This document shows positions 8,699 through 20,616 of a stretch of 64,000 nt of DNA, one piece after another (the stretch's first letter is position 1; every line of letters begins with the position of its first letter). The notes beneath the pieces are model-generated. The model did no database searches. It was not told the DNA's origin and worked only from the letters and a program-made list of their open reading frames with translations. Position numbers and translations under genes: made by a program. The DNA lies in NCBI GenBank assembly GCA_905220665.1, contig CAJNAR010000025.1, forward strand, positions 167,412-231,411, read 5' to 3'. Source of the DNA: Albugo candida (taxonomy: Eukaryota; Oomycota; Peronosporomycetes; Albuginales; Albuginaceae).

Positions 8699-10989
8699 AC
8701 GCTTTATTTATCTGCGAATTGGTCAACAACAACAAAGCTATCGTACTGAGCACTCGATTGTTGATTGTTAGCAAAGGCAAAGGAGTTGGATCGGTCGAAT
8801 AATTCAACCCCCTGTGTTACACTATACCGAAGGTGCAGATGCAAAGAGTACAATTTCGTGGAATCGGTTCAGTCTGTTTTTTTCCGTCCCTAATCTCTAC
8901 CCGTAAAAATTGTTGAATTATCGAACATGACGATACTGGATTTTATAGTGAAAGAAAGACGTGTTTTCATTCTCGTAGCAGGGTAAGGTGGAGTGAGACA
9001 CACACAGAAAGCCTTACAGTTTCAGCAAGTTGTGGTCACTGATATAAAGCAAGTGTAATCGCTTTGTACAAATTTATCAAATGTGTGAGCTAGCCACAAT
9101 ATAGTAGTACAATGACTAGTGCGACTTTACAAGGCTTCAATTTAGATGCGTCAGCAACCAAGCCAGAAACGCCATTGTGCACAGCTGGAGGACAATGTAG
9201 GAGGTAAAATGACAAATGACGCTTTCTTTCCATTGATTCGACTAGACGAGAACTAGTGCAAGTCATACACACCAACGTGACACAAACACTATTTAAGCTT
9301 CGTTTATTTGGCGGGATCTAACAAGTTGTCAATGAAACTACGCCATTCCCGATATGTCATGGCTCAATCTTAGGGATAAGGAGGTACAAAACATATGAAT
9401 GTAGATGCGTGATGTACATGGCTTAGCTGTATGCATGCCCTATGAAATAGTATGATAGTTGAGTTACTCATCGGTCCATTCGATACCCAAAAAGCTTGAA
9501 AAAGCGTCTCTTGCAAGCGCATGGACTAAATCCGCATTGTAACTGCTAATAATATTATATTTGGTTATCGAATCTGCAGGTTGAATTAGCTAGCAACTGA
9601 ACGGGATGCGCACATGTCTTGATTTTTGGAAAGCGTTCTCAACCATTTCTTTATCTAAATCCCCTTCTAGCACATTCACGACTTGCAAAGAACCGTCATC
9701 ACTACAACGAATTGAGCGTGAGGATACAAGTGGAAAACAAGACGGAGCGGATGGAGGCGGATGCAAACTTCGACTTGTCTACAGTGAGTAGAATGGTCTC
9801 TAACGAGACCTGGGATGAATTTTCAAAAGGAAATTGATTTGATTAGAGAGAACAAAAGAATGTATCTTACGAAGTCAGCAATGCCTCTGGCTGGTTGAAA
9901 CAAAATAACCCAGCAGGTGTGAGGAGCAAGAAGATGATGAAAGGCACCATGCTAAATAATTATGTCTAAGGTCTTCTATTGAGAAGACTTGGTGTTTGTG
10001 ACCTTCTCCTTGTAATGTTGGTGTCCATACATGCAAGCATCCATAACAGGTCAGGTATAACTCCAAATGCGTCGCATGCAGTGCCGCCTCAATAGCAGCA
10101 TGTATTTTTCGAATTGTTAATTATTGATTATTGGAGGACAGAATTAATTGTACTGCTCACCCTTTGATATACAGGTCCATTTATGATTATTATGCGTTGA
10201 ATTGATAAATTGACAAATTGACCCACCCCTCAATACACCCCCCCCCTCCCGAATTTTTATAAATACAATTATCCAACTTAACAACTTGATGCCTTCTAGT
10301 ATAATGTAGTGACCAAGAGCCCGCATTTCGCCAAATTTCAGTCTGCAAAAAAGCTTTCGTTGACTCAGCTGCCACATAGATCTATAAAGGTATACAAGGA
10401 CAATTGACGCTTAATGGCGCGGTCACAAAACATGTAACTTCGGAAGTTTTAGTAAATGTTTGGATTCAATCATCCAACCTAACGTTCCTTCGTCTAGATA
10501 TAGACTATTACACAGGAAACCCTCCGATTGACCAAAGGCTTTCCTGCAAGCATTCTCTCCTTAGGACCGACTAATCAAAAGCGCATTGCCTGAGAGGCAA
10601 ACTGATAGAGTTAAGAGACGGTGATTGCATCCGCATATCACCTCTAGAATGAGGTATCCTTACCGATGAACCCATAAGCATACATACAAAATTCACTTCA
10701 GTTGAGATAATCAGCAACGAATAAATAGTATGCGTATACTCCAGCACACATTACCAAGAGGTCAAAAGTTAGGCAGCATCTCTAGCATTTAAAGGGCCAG
10801 TGTTGAGTCTTCATGTGCACCATATGATTATAAGTTAAAAATCCCGCAACAAATGTTTAGAGCACAGCCATAGTCCTCACTTAACAGGACTTATTATCGA
10901 ATTGACCACCAAGCAGCATTTGCATATTCATATAAGCCATTTAGAAGCAATGATTGATCCCCTATACTTTTTTCTCTGAATCGCTCCCA
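8699..10989. other. gene-poor intergenic DNA
   Basis: About 2.3 kb with no reading frame that resembles a conserved protein on either strand. Frames longer than 60 codons are isolated and have no convincing splice partners. A short C-rich run occurs near 10,233-10,247. No RNA gene or transposon end was recognised. Confidence 0.5.
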
Positions 10990-11400
10990 AATTATTCCTC
11001 AATGTCAGAGGACTCGTCTACGCACTGCGTCTGCATCCTCCTCATATGCTTGGAAGGGTCTGCTGTAACAATAAGCTGAGATAGACAAAAAGTCACAAGG
11101 CAAAAAAGAGTTTGCAGCTTGGTTTCTAAGCTGGACAATAGACGCGACATGGAGAACGTGGCGTACTCTTAGAAATGGCTCATACGATGAAATGGCTCTT
11201 TTTAAGTTCAGGCATACAACAAAGCCAAAATCTGCAAACTTGGCCTGCGGTCATAACCATAGTAATTCGTGCATGGTTTGAATAGTTGATATTAAAAGTA
11301 TCTTGTATCAAGTCAAAAGAGACTAGTTGAGGCGTAGAGTATCTCATTTATCAGGTGGCCAGCCCCAAGAAATCATGGCAGAGTTATCTGAAACTCATAA
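10990..11400 (-). pseudogene. decayed protein-kinase C-lobe relic
   Basis: On the minus strand, one frame reads AKFADFGF (a DFG-like motif, near 11,221-11,245). It continues through SYEPFLRVRHV and SFLPCDFLS to a frameshift near 11,085. After it the second frame gives SQLIVTADPSKHMRRM and ends at TAA near 10,992. This matches the end of a Ser/Thr kinase catalytic domain (pattern LL..DP..R). Upstream of DFG the frame is closed by stops and no HRD motif is intact, so I read it as a broken remnant. The assignment rests on short motifs only. Confidence 0.33.
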
Positions 11401-11525
11401 GGCCAATTATTACTGCATTCGCAAATGTTGGAACAAGAGGACAATAGCGGTACTTCATTTTTACGCAATGACAAAACTTAAAGGGTAAGATACCCGACGG
11501 CATACAAACACGATTGTATTCCTAG

Positions 11526-12279
11526 CTAGTTGATGGGTTGTAACACGGACTCGATGAAAGTTTTGAACGATTCATAATCCACGTCGCGCAGCTCCGGGGT
11601 TGGCACACCATTGATGAGATAGATATCAGTATCGTATATTTCTCGGGAAACAGCATACTTCCAATACAAGAGTAGTCTTTCCGTTCCGTCAAGTCGGTCA
11701 TTTTCGTCAGCCCAATTTTTGTGCGAGAGGCGTGGAAAAGATGCGCTTGCAAGTTCACGAATTCTTTTCCTTACATCAAGCGGTGTCAAGTACAGATCCT
11801 TAAAATCGGTGAACCTACACGATAAAGTAATTAGACAAGATGGTTTGTGGTGAAGAGCCGCACAGAACACATACGACATTCGATGCTCGTAGATTATTTC
11901 CAACCATTCGAAAAATACATCATCTCCAAGCTCTTTTGTGACTTGATAGATTGACGTGTATATCTCAAATAATTGAGCGTTGTCTGGATGATTAAACAAG
12001 ATAAATCGGACGCAAATTTGGTCTTTATATTCCTCCGCGAGCTTCATCATGATATCGTATGATGTATAGGTCCTGTTGACCAGCTACACGATAAGATGGA
12101 TTAGATTAATTGCAAATCATCAGAAGATAACAACTTGCAGGATCGATAAACGTTTCTATTTGAATAGGGGCAGCCAAGCTACACTTGTGCAGTCTAAACC
12201 CAGCAGGTACTGGTGGAAACTCAGGCCGCGCTTGCAGACGGATGATTTGAAGCAGCAAAAATAGTTTCAAGGCCACCAT
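11526..12279 (-). CDS. secreted thioredoxin-fold (DsbA-like) protein lacking CxxC
   Basis: Spliced model with three exons: 12279-12139, 12083-11875 and 11814-11526, giving 212 aa. Intron 1 (12138-12084, 55 nt) has a GC-AG border with donor GCAAGT and branch-like CTAATC. Intron 2 (11874-11815, 60 nt) is GT-AG with CTAATTAC and is a multiple of three, so the unspliced frame is open. Phases match at both joints. The product starts with a signal peptide (MVALKLFLLLQIIRLQA), then PIQIETFIDPLVNRTYTSYD, which fits the first strand and active-site position of DsbA/thioredoxin-like proteins. The usual Cys pair (normally FIDP.CP) is replaced by LVNR. The rest (VRFILFNHPDN, ELGDDVFFEWLE) fits the helical insertion of that fold. 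Likely a non-redox secretory or ER protein. Confidence 0.7.
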
Positions 12280-15200
12280 ACTGATTAGCTGATGATGTTC
12301 GTCTTCTAGGGTGAATTTGTTTGTGTGATCCTCTCTACAAGCCTTGGAGTAATTCTGAGTGCATGTGTAATGTGACTCTATGGACAGTGAAATTATATAG
12401 CGTGCTCAAGGAGCATTTTCTATATATCGATGTAAAAAGGATATCCATTTCTGTATGGATGTCGTCCATTCTTAAGCGTTTCCTATGCACTACAACATTC
12501 TTTCATTGGCTAAAAGTATTCCGAATGGGCCTTTCATTCAAGAGTATTACGGCATTGTATATGCCCTATACCATTAAAAAGAAAATACATAGAGGATACG
12601 CCCCAAAAAACTATTCATGACCGTTCACCGGGCTCTGGCTCAGTGTCTTCACATTCGTCAGATCTTTAGGTATCCGAATCCCCTGGGACCTAGCCTCACA
12701 AAATAGGTGATCATAATATCATTTATTCGTGGAAATCAGTCTCCATTCTGAGTTTTTCGTCCTCCATGCGTCTTAAGCCAGGTTGAAGTATCCTTTGTTT
12801 ACGAATATATTTTTCAATTATGTGCATTCATTTGCTCCCTTTTCGTCTTGAATTCACTGATCGCACGCCTTCATTCAGCTTTACCAAATTCCCGCATTCG
12901 TATCGAGTTGTGAAGTCTTTGATGCCATAAGCCCATCCTTCTTCACACTTAATAATCAATATAGCCACTTGTGTGGAACAAGGTCTTGGAAACCTATTAT
13001 GTGCATATGATGACCGATGATGGGTTTCAAGGGTTTCTCGTGCCCCAAATGTAGACTAGAAACTTCATGATTGACGCTCCGTCGCATTATTGACCATAGG
13101 AATTCCAACATACTCGAAGTGCGCAACAAAACCGCTTTCTGCCACAAAAGAGCTCGACAAGTTGGTAGATTTGAGATTGCAGAGCTTTGCTTAGGGTAAA
13201 ATCGATATCTTTATAGATAATGTATGTGCCAACCGTATGACTTCTATATCCCCATGCTGAAGTGATTCAAATTTGCCGTAGTGCTCGATCGTAGTGCTCG
13301 ATGGCGACTTCTTGTACCTCTGCTATACATTACCAGTGATTGCTATGTTTGAATCGCATATTTCTTGATATTTATCGCAATCGATTTCATACTTTAAGTT
13401 TGTTCATTCATGGGGATTCCGAGGTATTCCGTAATATTGGTTTAACTTCCATCATGAAGGATTTTGGAGCATGTACTATCGTTGTTGACCTTGTTCGAAT
13501 TGCTTATACGATCAGCTGTTGACTCTCTACATGCAAGCGACGCCATATGGCTCCATGTGAGAGCATGTCATTAAACATGCCAAGTAAAAGCCCGATAAAA
13601 CACAAATTAGGCCATCGCAACACTTCTCCTTTTGTAATTATGGAAAATCCTGAGAGTGCGACCGCACCAACTCGCTGCAGACAACCATGTGACGTTGTGT
13701 AAGCAGTCGATATTGTTCTCGTACATCCGAAGCTGATAAATTGATGTGCTAGTACTGAAGTTTTGCATCCAGCTCTTCTATTTACATAAGGCGGGTCGAA
13801 TGAGGCTTTAGGGTGCTGTGAACGATGTCGTTGATAGACACTCGGGGCAATATGCGATCATATAAATCCCACTGAAGCTAGGACCTTCCGCTGAGACATC
13901 TTTGACATGTTCTTGGTTTCGTTAGAGAATCGCGCTGTAAAATAGATGATATGTATTTTCGGAAATGCCGCAAGTTGTAAATGACTGCGCAATCCAGTAC
14001 AAGCATTAAGTTGCATAGCATGCATGCTCATGGTTTATTCATTCCGTACATTTGTTGCTGATACATTTTTAGGACAAGTTAGCGGATCTGAGATTTGTGG
14101 AAAGAGGCATAAGGTATTCTCTCAATCCCAAATCGTCTTCTTGACATATTCCCAGAGAACAGATGATACATTAGTGTCACTTAGATGCCATCCATGTGGT
14201 ACACGACAATTGGATGATTTTGCATAACAAACTGACGTAAAGTTGCACGTCACAGACACTGTATCAAGTCAGGCACCAAAATTTACTATTGAGTCTGACT
14301 GACGGAACCCAACGAATCGATAGAAGACTGCCACCAATAGTCTGGCTATTTCATTGCTTCCATAGATACCAGAAACACAATCACCTCGCAAAGACCAGCG
14401 CTGTAGATGCCTCGACTACAAGCACACTTGGTGAATCAAAGCTCCTGGTGTAGTGCTGCCGCAAGGTTAATGGCCGCATGGTAAATGGAATAGGCCGAAT
14501 GCTTTTTAAAGAGATTAAGAGAGTTTATATTGCAAGCGCTTGACCTGCTGCATCGTGTGAGATAGTGAAAGCTCTGTAACAGTCTACTTCAGGAGCGTAC
14601 ACGCGCAATGAAATTGACGAGATTTTGTGCGGAGTGAAATGTGTACAACGCATATATGTCTTGATTCTTGTTCAAGCCCTCCCGCCAACTTTGAAGACGT
14701 CCTATCCAAGCATATTTGTGGCATCGAAAGCGACGTTTTCACGGTACAGCCATGAACGACATGTATGTAATTGGATACAAGACGGTGCAAAACGCAATAA
14801 ACCGCGATCTCTATCATGGCGCTCATTTTTTCTGCGAGAAAGAAAGCTACACTGAGAGCGTTTATTGTGAATCTGAAAACCTAAAAAACAATCGGCTTTC
14901 CGAATCAACAAGAGCCTCTAGTTGGATAGGGTAGAACGGCTGCTTCGCATGCAGCAAGAGGAACAGAAACCACCAAGAGGATCGAATAAGCCGCCACGCT
15001 ATCATTGGAAATGCTCAACTTGTTTGGAAAAGGTTGGTCTGGGGTCCTCTACCAACGAAACTCCGCCAATGCAAACATGGTGTATAAAACTGATCCAATA
15101 TGTGATTCCGATGTTTAGAGAGGGTCTCCACAAGTCACATTCTACCCCTGAAGAAGTGTCTCACCACGGAGTGAAGCGGTGGGCCATTCTCATAACCGCT

Positions 15201-15977
15201 TTTCTTTTATACAATTGATTGAGTGAATCATGCTTCATTTGGAGACTGCTGTAATCACCTCCGCGGGACACGAGAAAACATTTACGCTGCCAACTATGGA
15301 ATATTACATCCGATATTATCCAAGGTTTACCCTTCTATCATTATGAGGTGCAGTCATGTGAGAAAGTGGTCGAGCTCTACTCCTTTCTGCTGTATAGAAT
15401 CATATCGACTATTGGAGCGCATCTCACTATGAAGAACTCTATCCCCTTTGTTTGTACAACTGTATAAACTGCGTGGCATAATATTATTATAAAGTATTGT
15501 TTCTTAGCTTTTCCTTTTTATTCAACAACCAGTAAATTTTCCTCTTCTCATTCTTACTCAAACGAAGTGAAAGAAAACTTTTTTATGCATTCACAGTACG
15601 GGTGTCTAAAGCCAACTTTTACTGATGCTGGTTTCCACGTAGTTTCCATGGAGATGTGTTGATGTAAAAGAAAAATTGGCAGACTGTTCACAGGTTGACA
15701 ACATGGCGCTCAGTTATTATCTATCTCTAGCAATCATTGAGAGCTTTTATCTATCCGTTCTTATCAAATTGAGAATGGCTTTCATGTATTAGAAATCACA
15801 GAGAGGACGAATGCGAATGAATTTGAAATTGAATTAGCATCCGAAATTATTGTCTGCTGTCGACTGTTTGAGTGGTCAACTCGTATCAAATTGGTCGAGT
15901 GTCAGACTTTCCTGCAAGCAGTGTTGTTGCAATACATTGAATAGTATTATTCACATATGGTACAAAAAATATTTGAA
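12280..15977. other. long gene-poor interval
   Basis: About 3.7 kb between the thioredoxin-fold gene and the TBC gene. Many short open frames occur on both strands, none above 112 codons and none recognisable. Apart from the possible START-like relic near 13.7 kb I see no gene, RNA or element. Confidence 0.5.
13650..13790 (-). pseudogene. possible relic of a START-like gene
   Basis: On the minus strand near 13,709-13,742 the frame reads LSASDVREQYRLL. The intact gene at 6494-8698 has LSTADVREQYWIS, and the DNA is also similar over about 30 bp. Flanking sequence has stops and no longer alignment was found by eye. This would fit a decayed paralogue, but a 13-residue match could be chance. Confidence 0.25.
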
Positions 15978-18900
15978 TCAAAATGTTGCTTTGAAGATGG
16001 TCACTACACTCTTTTTCATTTTTTTCATGCGTCTATACAAAGATACAGTCAGTTTCTTACTCGGACTTGCATTTAAATGGGATACAAGCGCTCCATATTT
16101 TCGTGGAGTGCCCTGTGAAGGTAATCGCGTTCGGGATACCAGTACCTCCTTCAGCATTGCGACGCGCGCAAGAGCAGTAGTCGGCTGATTCATATCCTGA
16201 CACCATTTGCGAATGATTTGAGCTTTGATGCACGCATGCTCTTTCTCGTCAATTCGACCTCGGAGATATAGGTCCGCAACGTCATACAATTGTTCTTCCA
16301 TCTTGATGACATGCTCTCGTTCTTCAGTGTCCTGATCTTCAACAATTGGAGGTGATACGATTGTATTTTCACTAGAGCCATCGTGCATCAGAGCTGCAGA
16401 TTTCGTGTTGGAGTGCTTTATTGGGCTCATTTTTGGATAAAGTGGATTGGGAAAATCAGCGACAACATCCCTTTCACGACTTGCTCTGCGTTTGTATACC
16501 GTGTCTCTTGTGTTAGCCAATCCAGAACACACAGAGGTCGATGAGAATATCGATGGAATTGCATTGCTGCTCCCACTTCTCCGTCTGAAATGCTCTCCTA
16601 ATTTGATAGAATCTGAATTGGAATTCGTTTGTTTAGATGCTTCCAGTTGTTGTCGCATTTCTATTTTTTTCGCTTCATACGCCGCAAATCGTTCCATTAC
16701 TTCGTCCTTGTGGATGAGCCTCAATTCGTGAACAATGGAAGGCTCCAGCTGATTGATGATGTATCGGCTCGTGTCTAGAAAACTTCGAATATCACGACTT
16801 GTTCCGAGTGTGAAGATCCCTTTTCCAGGAATGTTTACTCCACTGCTAAGGTACTCATTGATGGTCAACAACACTTCTCCTGCATCTTTGGTTTCTAAAA
16901 GTGGGACTCGTAATGTGAAGAAAATGGCAATTCCAACACCCAACAACACACGCGAAGCTGATTGATTTTCTTGTGCACGAGTGAACAGCATGTCGATGAC
17001 TTGCATACCACCACTAACTGGTAATGAAGTCAGAAAGCATGTGACGAGCCACTTGGTGCACAAAATCTCCATATTTAGGCCCAGCACTTGCAAGTGAGCG
17101 TGCAGTTGCACATCATTTTGAAAAAGTAATGTGTCCATCACTGCACAATCGGTGTGTAAACCGATCATTGAATCGACGTGATATGCAGGTAACAGCTCCT
17201 CAATGAGAAGAATTAAGGCGCACAACGTATGCTCTTTGTCAAGATAACGTAGTAGTACGATCAAAATTTCATTCATCCCTTGACAATATCCAACGCGACG
17301 ATTTCTTCTAGCAAATTCGATTAGAATCTGACGAATGTCGTTGATAACTACTGGGTTGATATCTCTTGTTCGTGAAATGTCAGTCTCAATAGCTTTCCAG
17401 ACTTCTGCATCTAGATCCTCACACGTGCTGGAAGGTGCCTCATCTCTACTCAAGGTCTCTAGATTTGAGGCGAATGAAGTCACATCTTCCAACAGAATGA
17501 CCCAAACCCATGACCGATGCTCTTCTGGGATACCATGAAGACTCTGTGCTCGAACCTGATTGACAAATGACTGCCACACAGTCTCTACAGATCGATCTGC
17601 TATTTGTGTAAATCTCGCTCTCAGTGCATCCCACGCCCGGAAAGAAGACTTATCGTACGCCAAATCGACACTAGCACTGAATCCATACATTCTTCCCTGA
17701 TCTTGAACGCGTAAGGACCGCGGCGTGACCGCTAAGACTCGTTTTGAAGCATCTTTCTTACTCATTCGGAGCGAAGTGCTGTTCGACCGTCTTCGATTCA
17801 CTTTTCGTATGCCTTCATCCAACTTCTCCAAAACCTCCATTTGTGTTGGTGTCGTGACGATTTCTAATGCCACACTTTCATCATCTCGCTCCTCAAACCC
17901 CAACCAGTGTTCACTACAGTCTTTAAATGATTCCCTTTCTGGCAACTTGGGTCGCCTCAAATCTTTTTCTTCGCCGTCCTCTTGATCGATATGCTTCCAC
18001 TGGATGATCAGCCGGATATTCTGCCCTCTACCTCTGCGACTATTACTTCGTGCTCGTTCCTGAACGTCAGCGTTCGATGATGAAGCAGTCTTTCTGGTAA
18101 CAATCGCGTCTGCCTGGAATTGTTCTTCTTGTTGCTTTACATATAAATATAGGCGTTGCCTTAAGGATTGCAGCTTTTCGTCGTTTACGTGAGAGTGAAT
18201 AAAGACCACCAAATCCAAAAAAGAATTTGCGACCACGGCTTCTTGTAAACTTGTAAAGCAGAATTCCACAATGAGTTCAATCATCACACTTGGATCTTGG
18301 ACTTCCACTAAATATCGACTTAGATACAATAAAATGGCCAAAGAGGTCGCAAATATCACTTTTGCATCGAAACGAGAGCAGCAAATATCGACAAAAAGCA
18401 AGTCATAGAGACGACAGACAACTTCGAATGGAATTGACTCGGCAAAAAAAGAAAAGAACCACTTGGTGCACAGCAATTGTACGGTGATCCCAACGTCTAT
18501 ACAAAAAGAAGCATCAGAAGGAGTAGAATCGTGTCAGTTCCTCGGATATTGTACCACTAAAGTGACGACCGAGGATAGGATCGTACTGGTCCAATAATTC
18601 CTGCAGCACTAAACAATCGACTTGAAAGTCTAAGATCGAAGCTTCATGATATTTCGGCAACAATACTTCCATTAAGAGTCGAAATCCCCAAAAGGAGTCT
18701 TTTTCTGATAAAAATGTGCTCAAAACGACACAAATTTCGACCATTCCCTACCACAAGAAAAGCTCAATCAATTGCAAATTGCGAATTTTAAGAGATTTTA
18801 TAGATTTATTTACATGGCAGTAATAAAACTCGTCCCGTGACTCTGTGTACGCCAGCATAATCCTCTTAATCTTCTCTTCCTGAATCTGATTCAAGTGATC

Positions 18901-19290
18901 AAAGCGCTCAATCGCGACTTCTTGTGCCTGTGCAAGCGTATTTACAATGGTCCCTCCATTCATACCGCTACTTTCTTCGCATTCCTCTTCGCATTTTGCA
19001 TTCGTTTGTGCTCTCGATGCGCTGGTTTCCAACGCCACTTCTTCAATATTTCTAATGAGTTCTTCGTACGAATATAGACTCTCGCAGTTTTCAGCTTGCA
19101 GCTTTTGTGTCTGGGAATGAAGTAACACGGGCCAAGCCCATTCACGATGACTCGGAGGTATTCCGTGATGTTGTATTGCTTCTAGTATCATGGGATTGTG
19201 GAGCATGGAGTGATATTGTCGCCCATGATCCTCGCTGACGCGATCCAGCTGTTGATATTCTTCATACAATTGACGCCATAATTGCTCCAT
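15978..19290 (-). CDS. double TBC-domain Rab GTPase-activating protein
   Basis: Three exons: 19290-18814, 18747-18555 and 18496-15978, giving 1062 aa. Introns are 66 nt (donor GTAAAT, acceptor GTGGTAG) and 58 nt (donor GTACAA, acceptor GTATAG), with matching phases. Splicing creates YCHGMVEIC and HFSDVGITVQLLCTKW, both at conserved TBC positions. TBC1 (~40-300) starts HGIPPSHREWAW. TBC2 (~543-780) starts HGIPEEHRSWVW and carries both catalytic fingers: IETDISRT (Arg599) and YCQGM (Gln629). TBC1 has His159 in place of the glutamine finger and no IxxDxxR motif, so it is probably a structural or pseudo-GAP domain. The linker (~340-530) and C-terminus are hydrophilic. Predicted role: GTP hydrolysis on a Rab in membrane traffic; the Rab partner cannot be told. 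Confidence 0.85.
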
Positions 19291-19932
19291 AATGAGAGAA
19301 AGTCAATGCAAACACGTATAAAGTACAAGCACACGCAGCACGCAACGCACGAAGGAGGCGACTCGAGTCGATTTTACTGTTCGATTGTTTCAGTAAGTAT
19401 CGATTGTAAGCCTCTATTATCAAATATTTACGTGAAAAACATATTATTTAATATCACATTTTCTTGCGTCATTCCTGAGACTCCATAAGGTGAGACCACG
19501 AAAGTGAATGAGACACCTCATTATAGTACTTTAGAACTAGCTCTTATAAAAATTGGTCGTCAGCATGCACACTTTTGCGTGTCCAACTAATTGCAAACTT
19601 AATAGAGCTTTACAAGTAGAGTAAGTCAAAGTACTCAAAACAATATCGCGTTGTTCGGAACTTATGAATCGTCTGCTTGGCATTACATTGATACAAATGA
19701 TCTACACACATCATGCACCACTTATTCAATTCCTATTGTAAATATACGTCACGCTTTTGCAGTAAGCACGCCAAGTGATGCTCAAATCTGATCGTGAAAA
19801 ACGTGGAAATAATATGAATTATTCGCTAAAGCTCTGCTGATTGGCTATTAGACAAAAGCAAGGACTCTTGTTTCTTGTCGTTGATATACGCATCTTGCGC
19901 TTCTTCCCTTGCTTGTATCAGGACACTCTATT
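19291..19932. other. intergenic, 5' region of the TBC gene
   Basis: About 640 AT-rich bases between the start of the TBC gene (19290, minus) and the end of the next minus-strand gene. No recognisable coding or RNA feature. Confidence 0.5.
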
Positions 19933-20507
19933 TTATTTCATATATATGAGCCACCAGCGCAAATCAATATAAGTGTCTACCTTTGCGTGTTTGACGCTTT
20001 TCGGATTAGCTTTCTTGGTATTACGTACCACAACGTCCTCTACCTTACTGTCCGCATCATCGTCGATAGGAGCGTTGGTCATTGTGAATGAATGTGCGCC
20101 CTCTGAAGCCGAAGTGAATCCGCTGCTGCAGGAAGTAAGGAGATCCGTTGGAAGTTGATTGCGGAGATAGCTACAATATTCGAAACGCGCCGACCACAAC
20201 TCCTGGTGGTCAGTGGTACCGGAACAATAATGCCCACATCCAGTTTTACTTCCTTCACAGCGTATCAGTGCATTATCGGATAGAAAGACAAGTACAGCCA
20301 GAAAGTACCCGAGCTGTAGCCGTTTTGACAAGTGGAAAATAGATCTGGGCGGGGTAGCCGCTCACGCCACAAAGAGCATTTTTCTTCCATTTGCTTCATT
20401 ACTTCGGAAGTACAAACCCCAATGCATTGCTCAGTATCATTGCCTGCTATCTGGACGTATTCCATGCTCCACACCATCACAACAGCAACACAGGGGAGAA
20501 GTTGCAT
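19933..20507 (-). CDS. secreted cysteine-rich protein with two repeats
   Basis: Spliced model: exon 20507-20309, intron 20308-20253 (56 nt, donor GTACTT, acceptor GTGAAG, branch-like CTGATAC), exon 20252-19933, giving 172 aa. Phases match. A signal peptide (MQLLPCVAVVMVWSMEYVQIAG) is followed by two related modules of the form C-x3-C-x(11-16)-C-x3-R-x2-L-P-x(7-8)-C-x2-G-[YF]. Repeat 1 uses C28, C32, C44 and C60; repeat 2 uses C72, C76, C93 and C108. An acidic/lysine-rich tail follows. Unspliced, the first frame ends inside the intron. A second overlapping frame from ATG 20331 would give its own signal-peptide-like leader fused to repeat 2. Probable extracellular or host-directed protein; no named family recognised. 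Confidence 0.6.
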
Positions 20508-20616
20508 ATTGAAAGCGAACGCGGTTGCAAAGTGTTTTCAGCGGACAATTTCGTGTGCCGTTTTGAGAAGACGCATTATTGGATCTAAATTCAAATTAAA
20601 ACGATTTTTTAATTGC

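Noticed and set aside
10190..10377. Minus-strand frame with a Gly run at the C-rich tract
   Set aside because: Composition artefact of the poly-C stretch.
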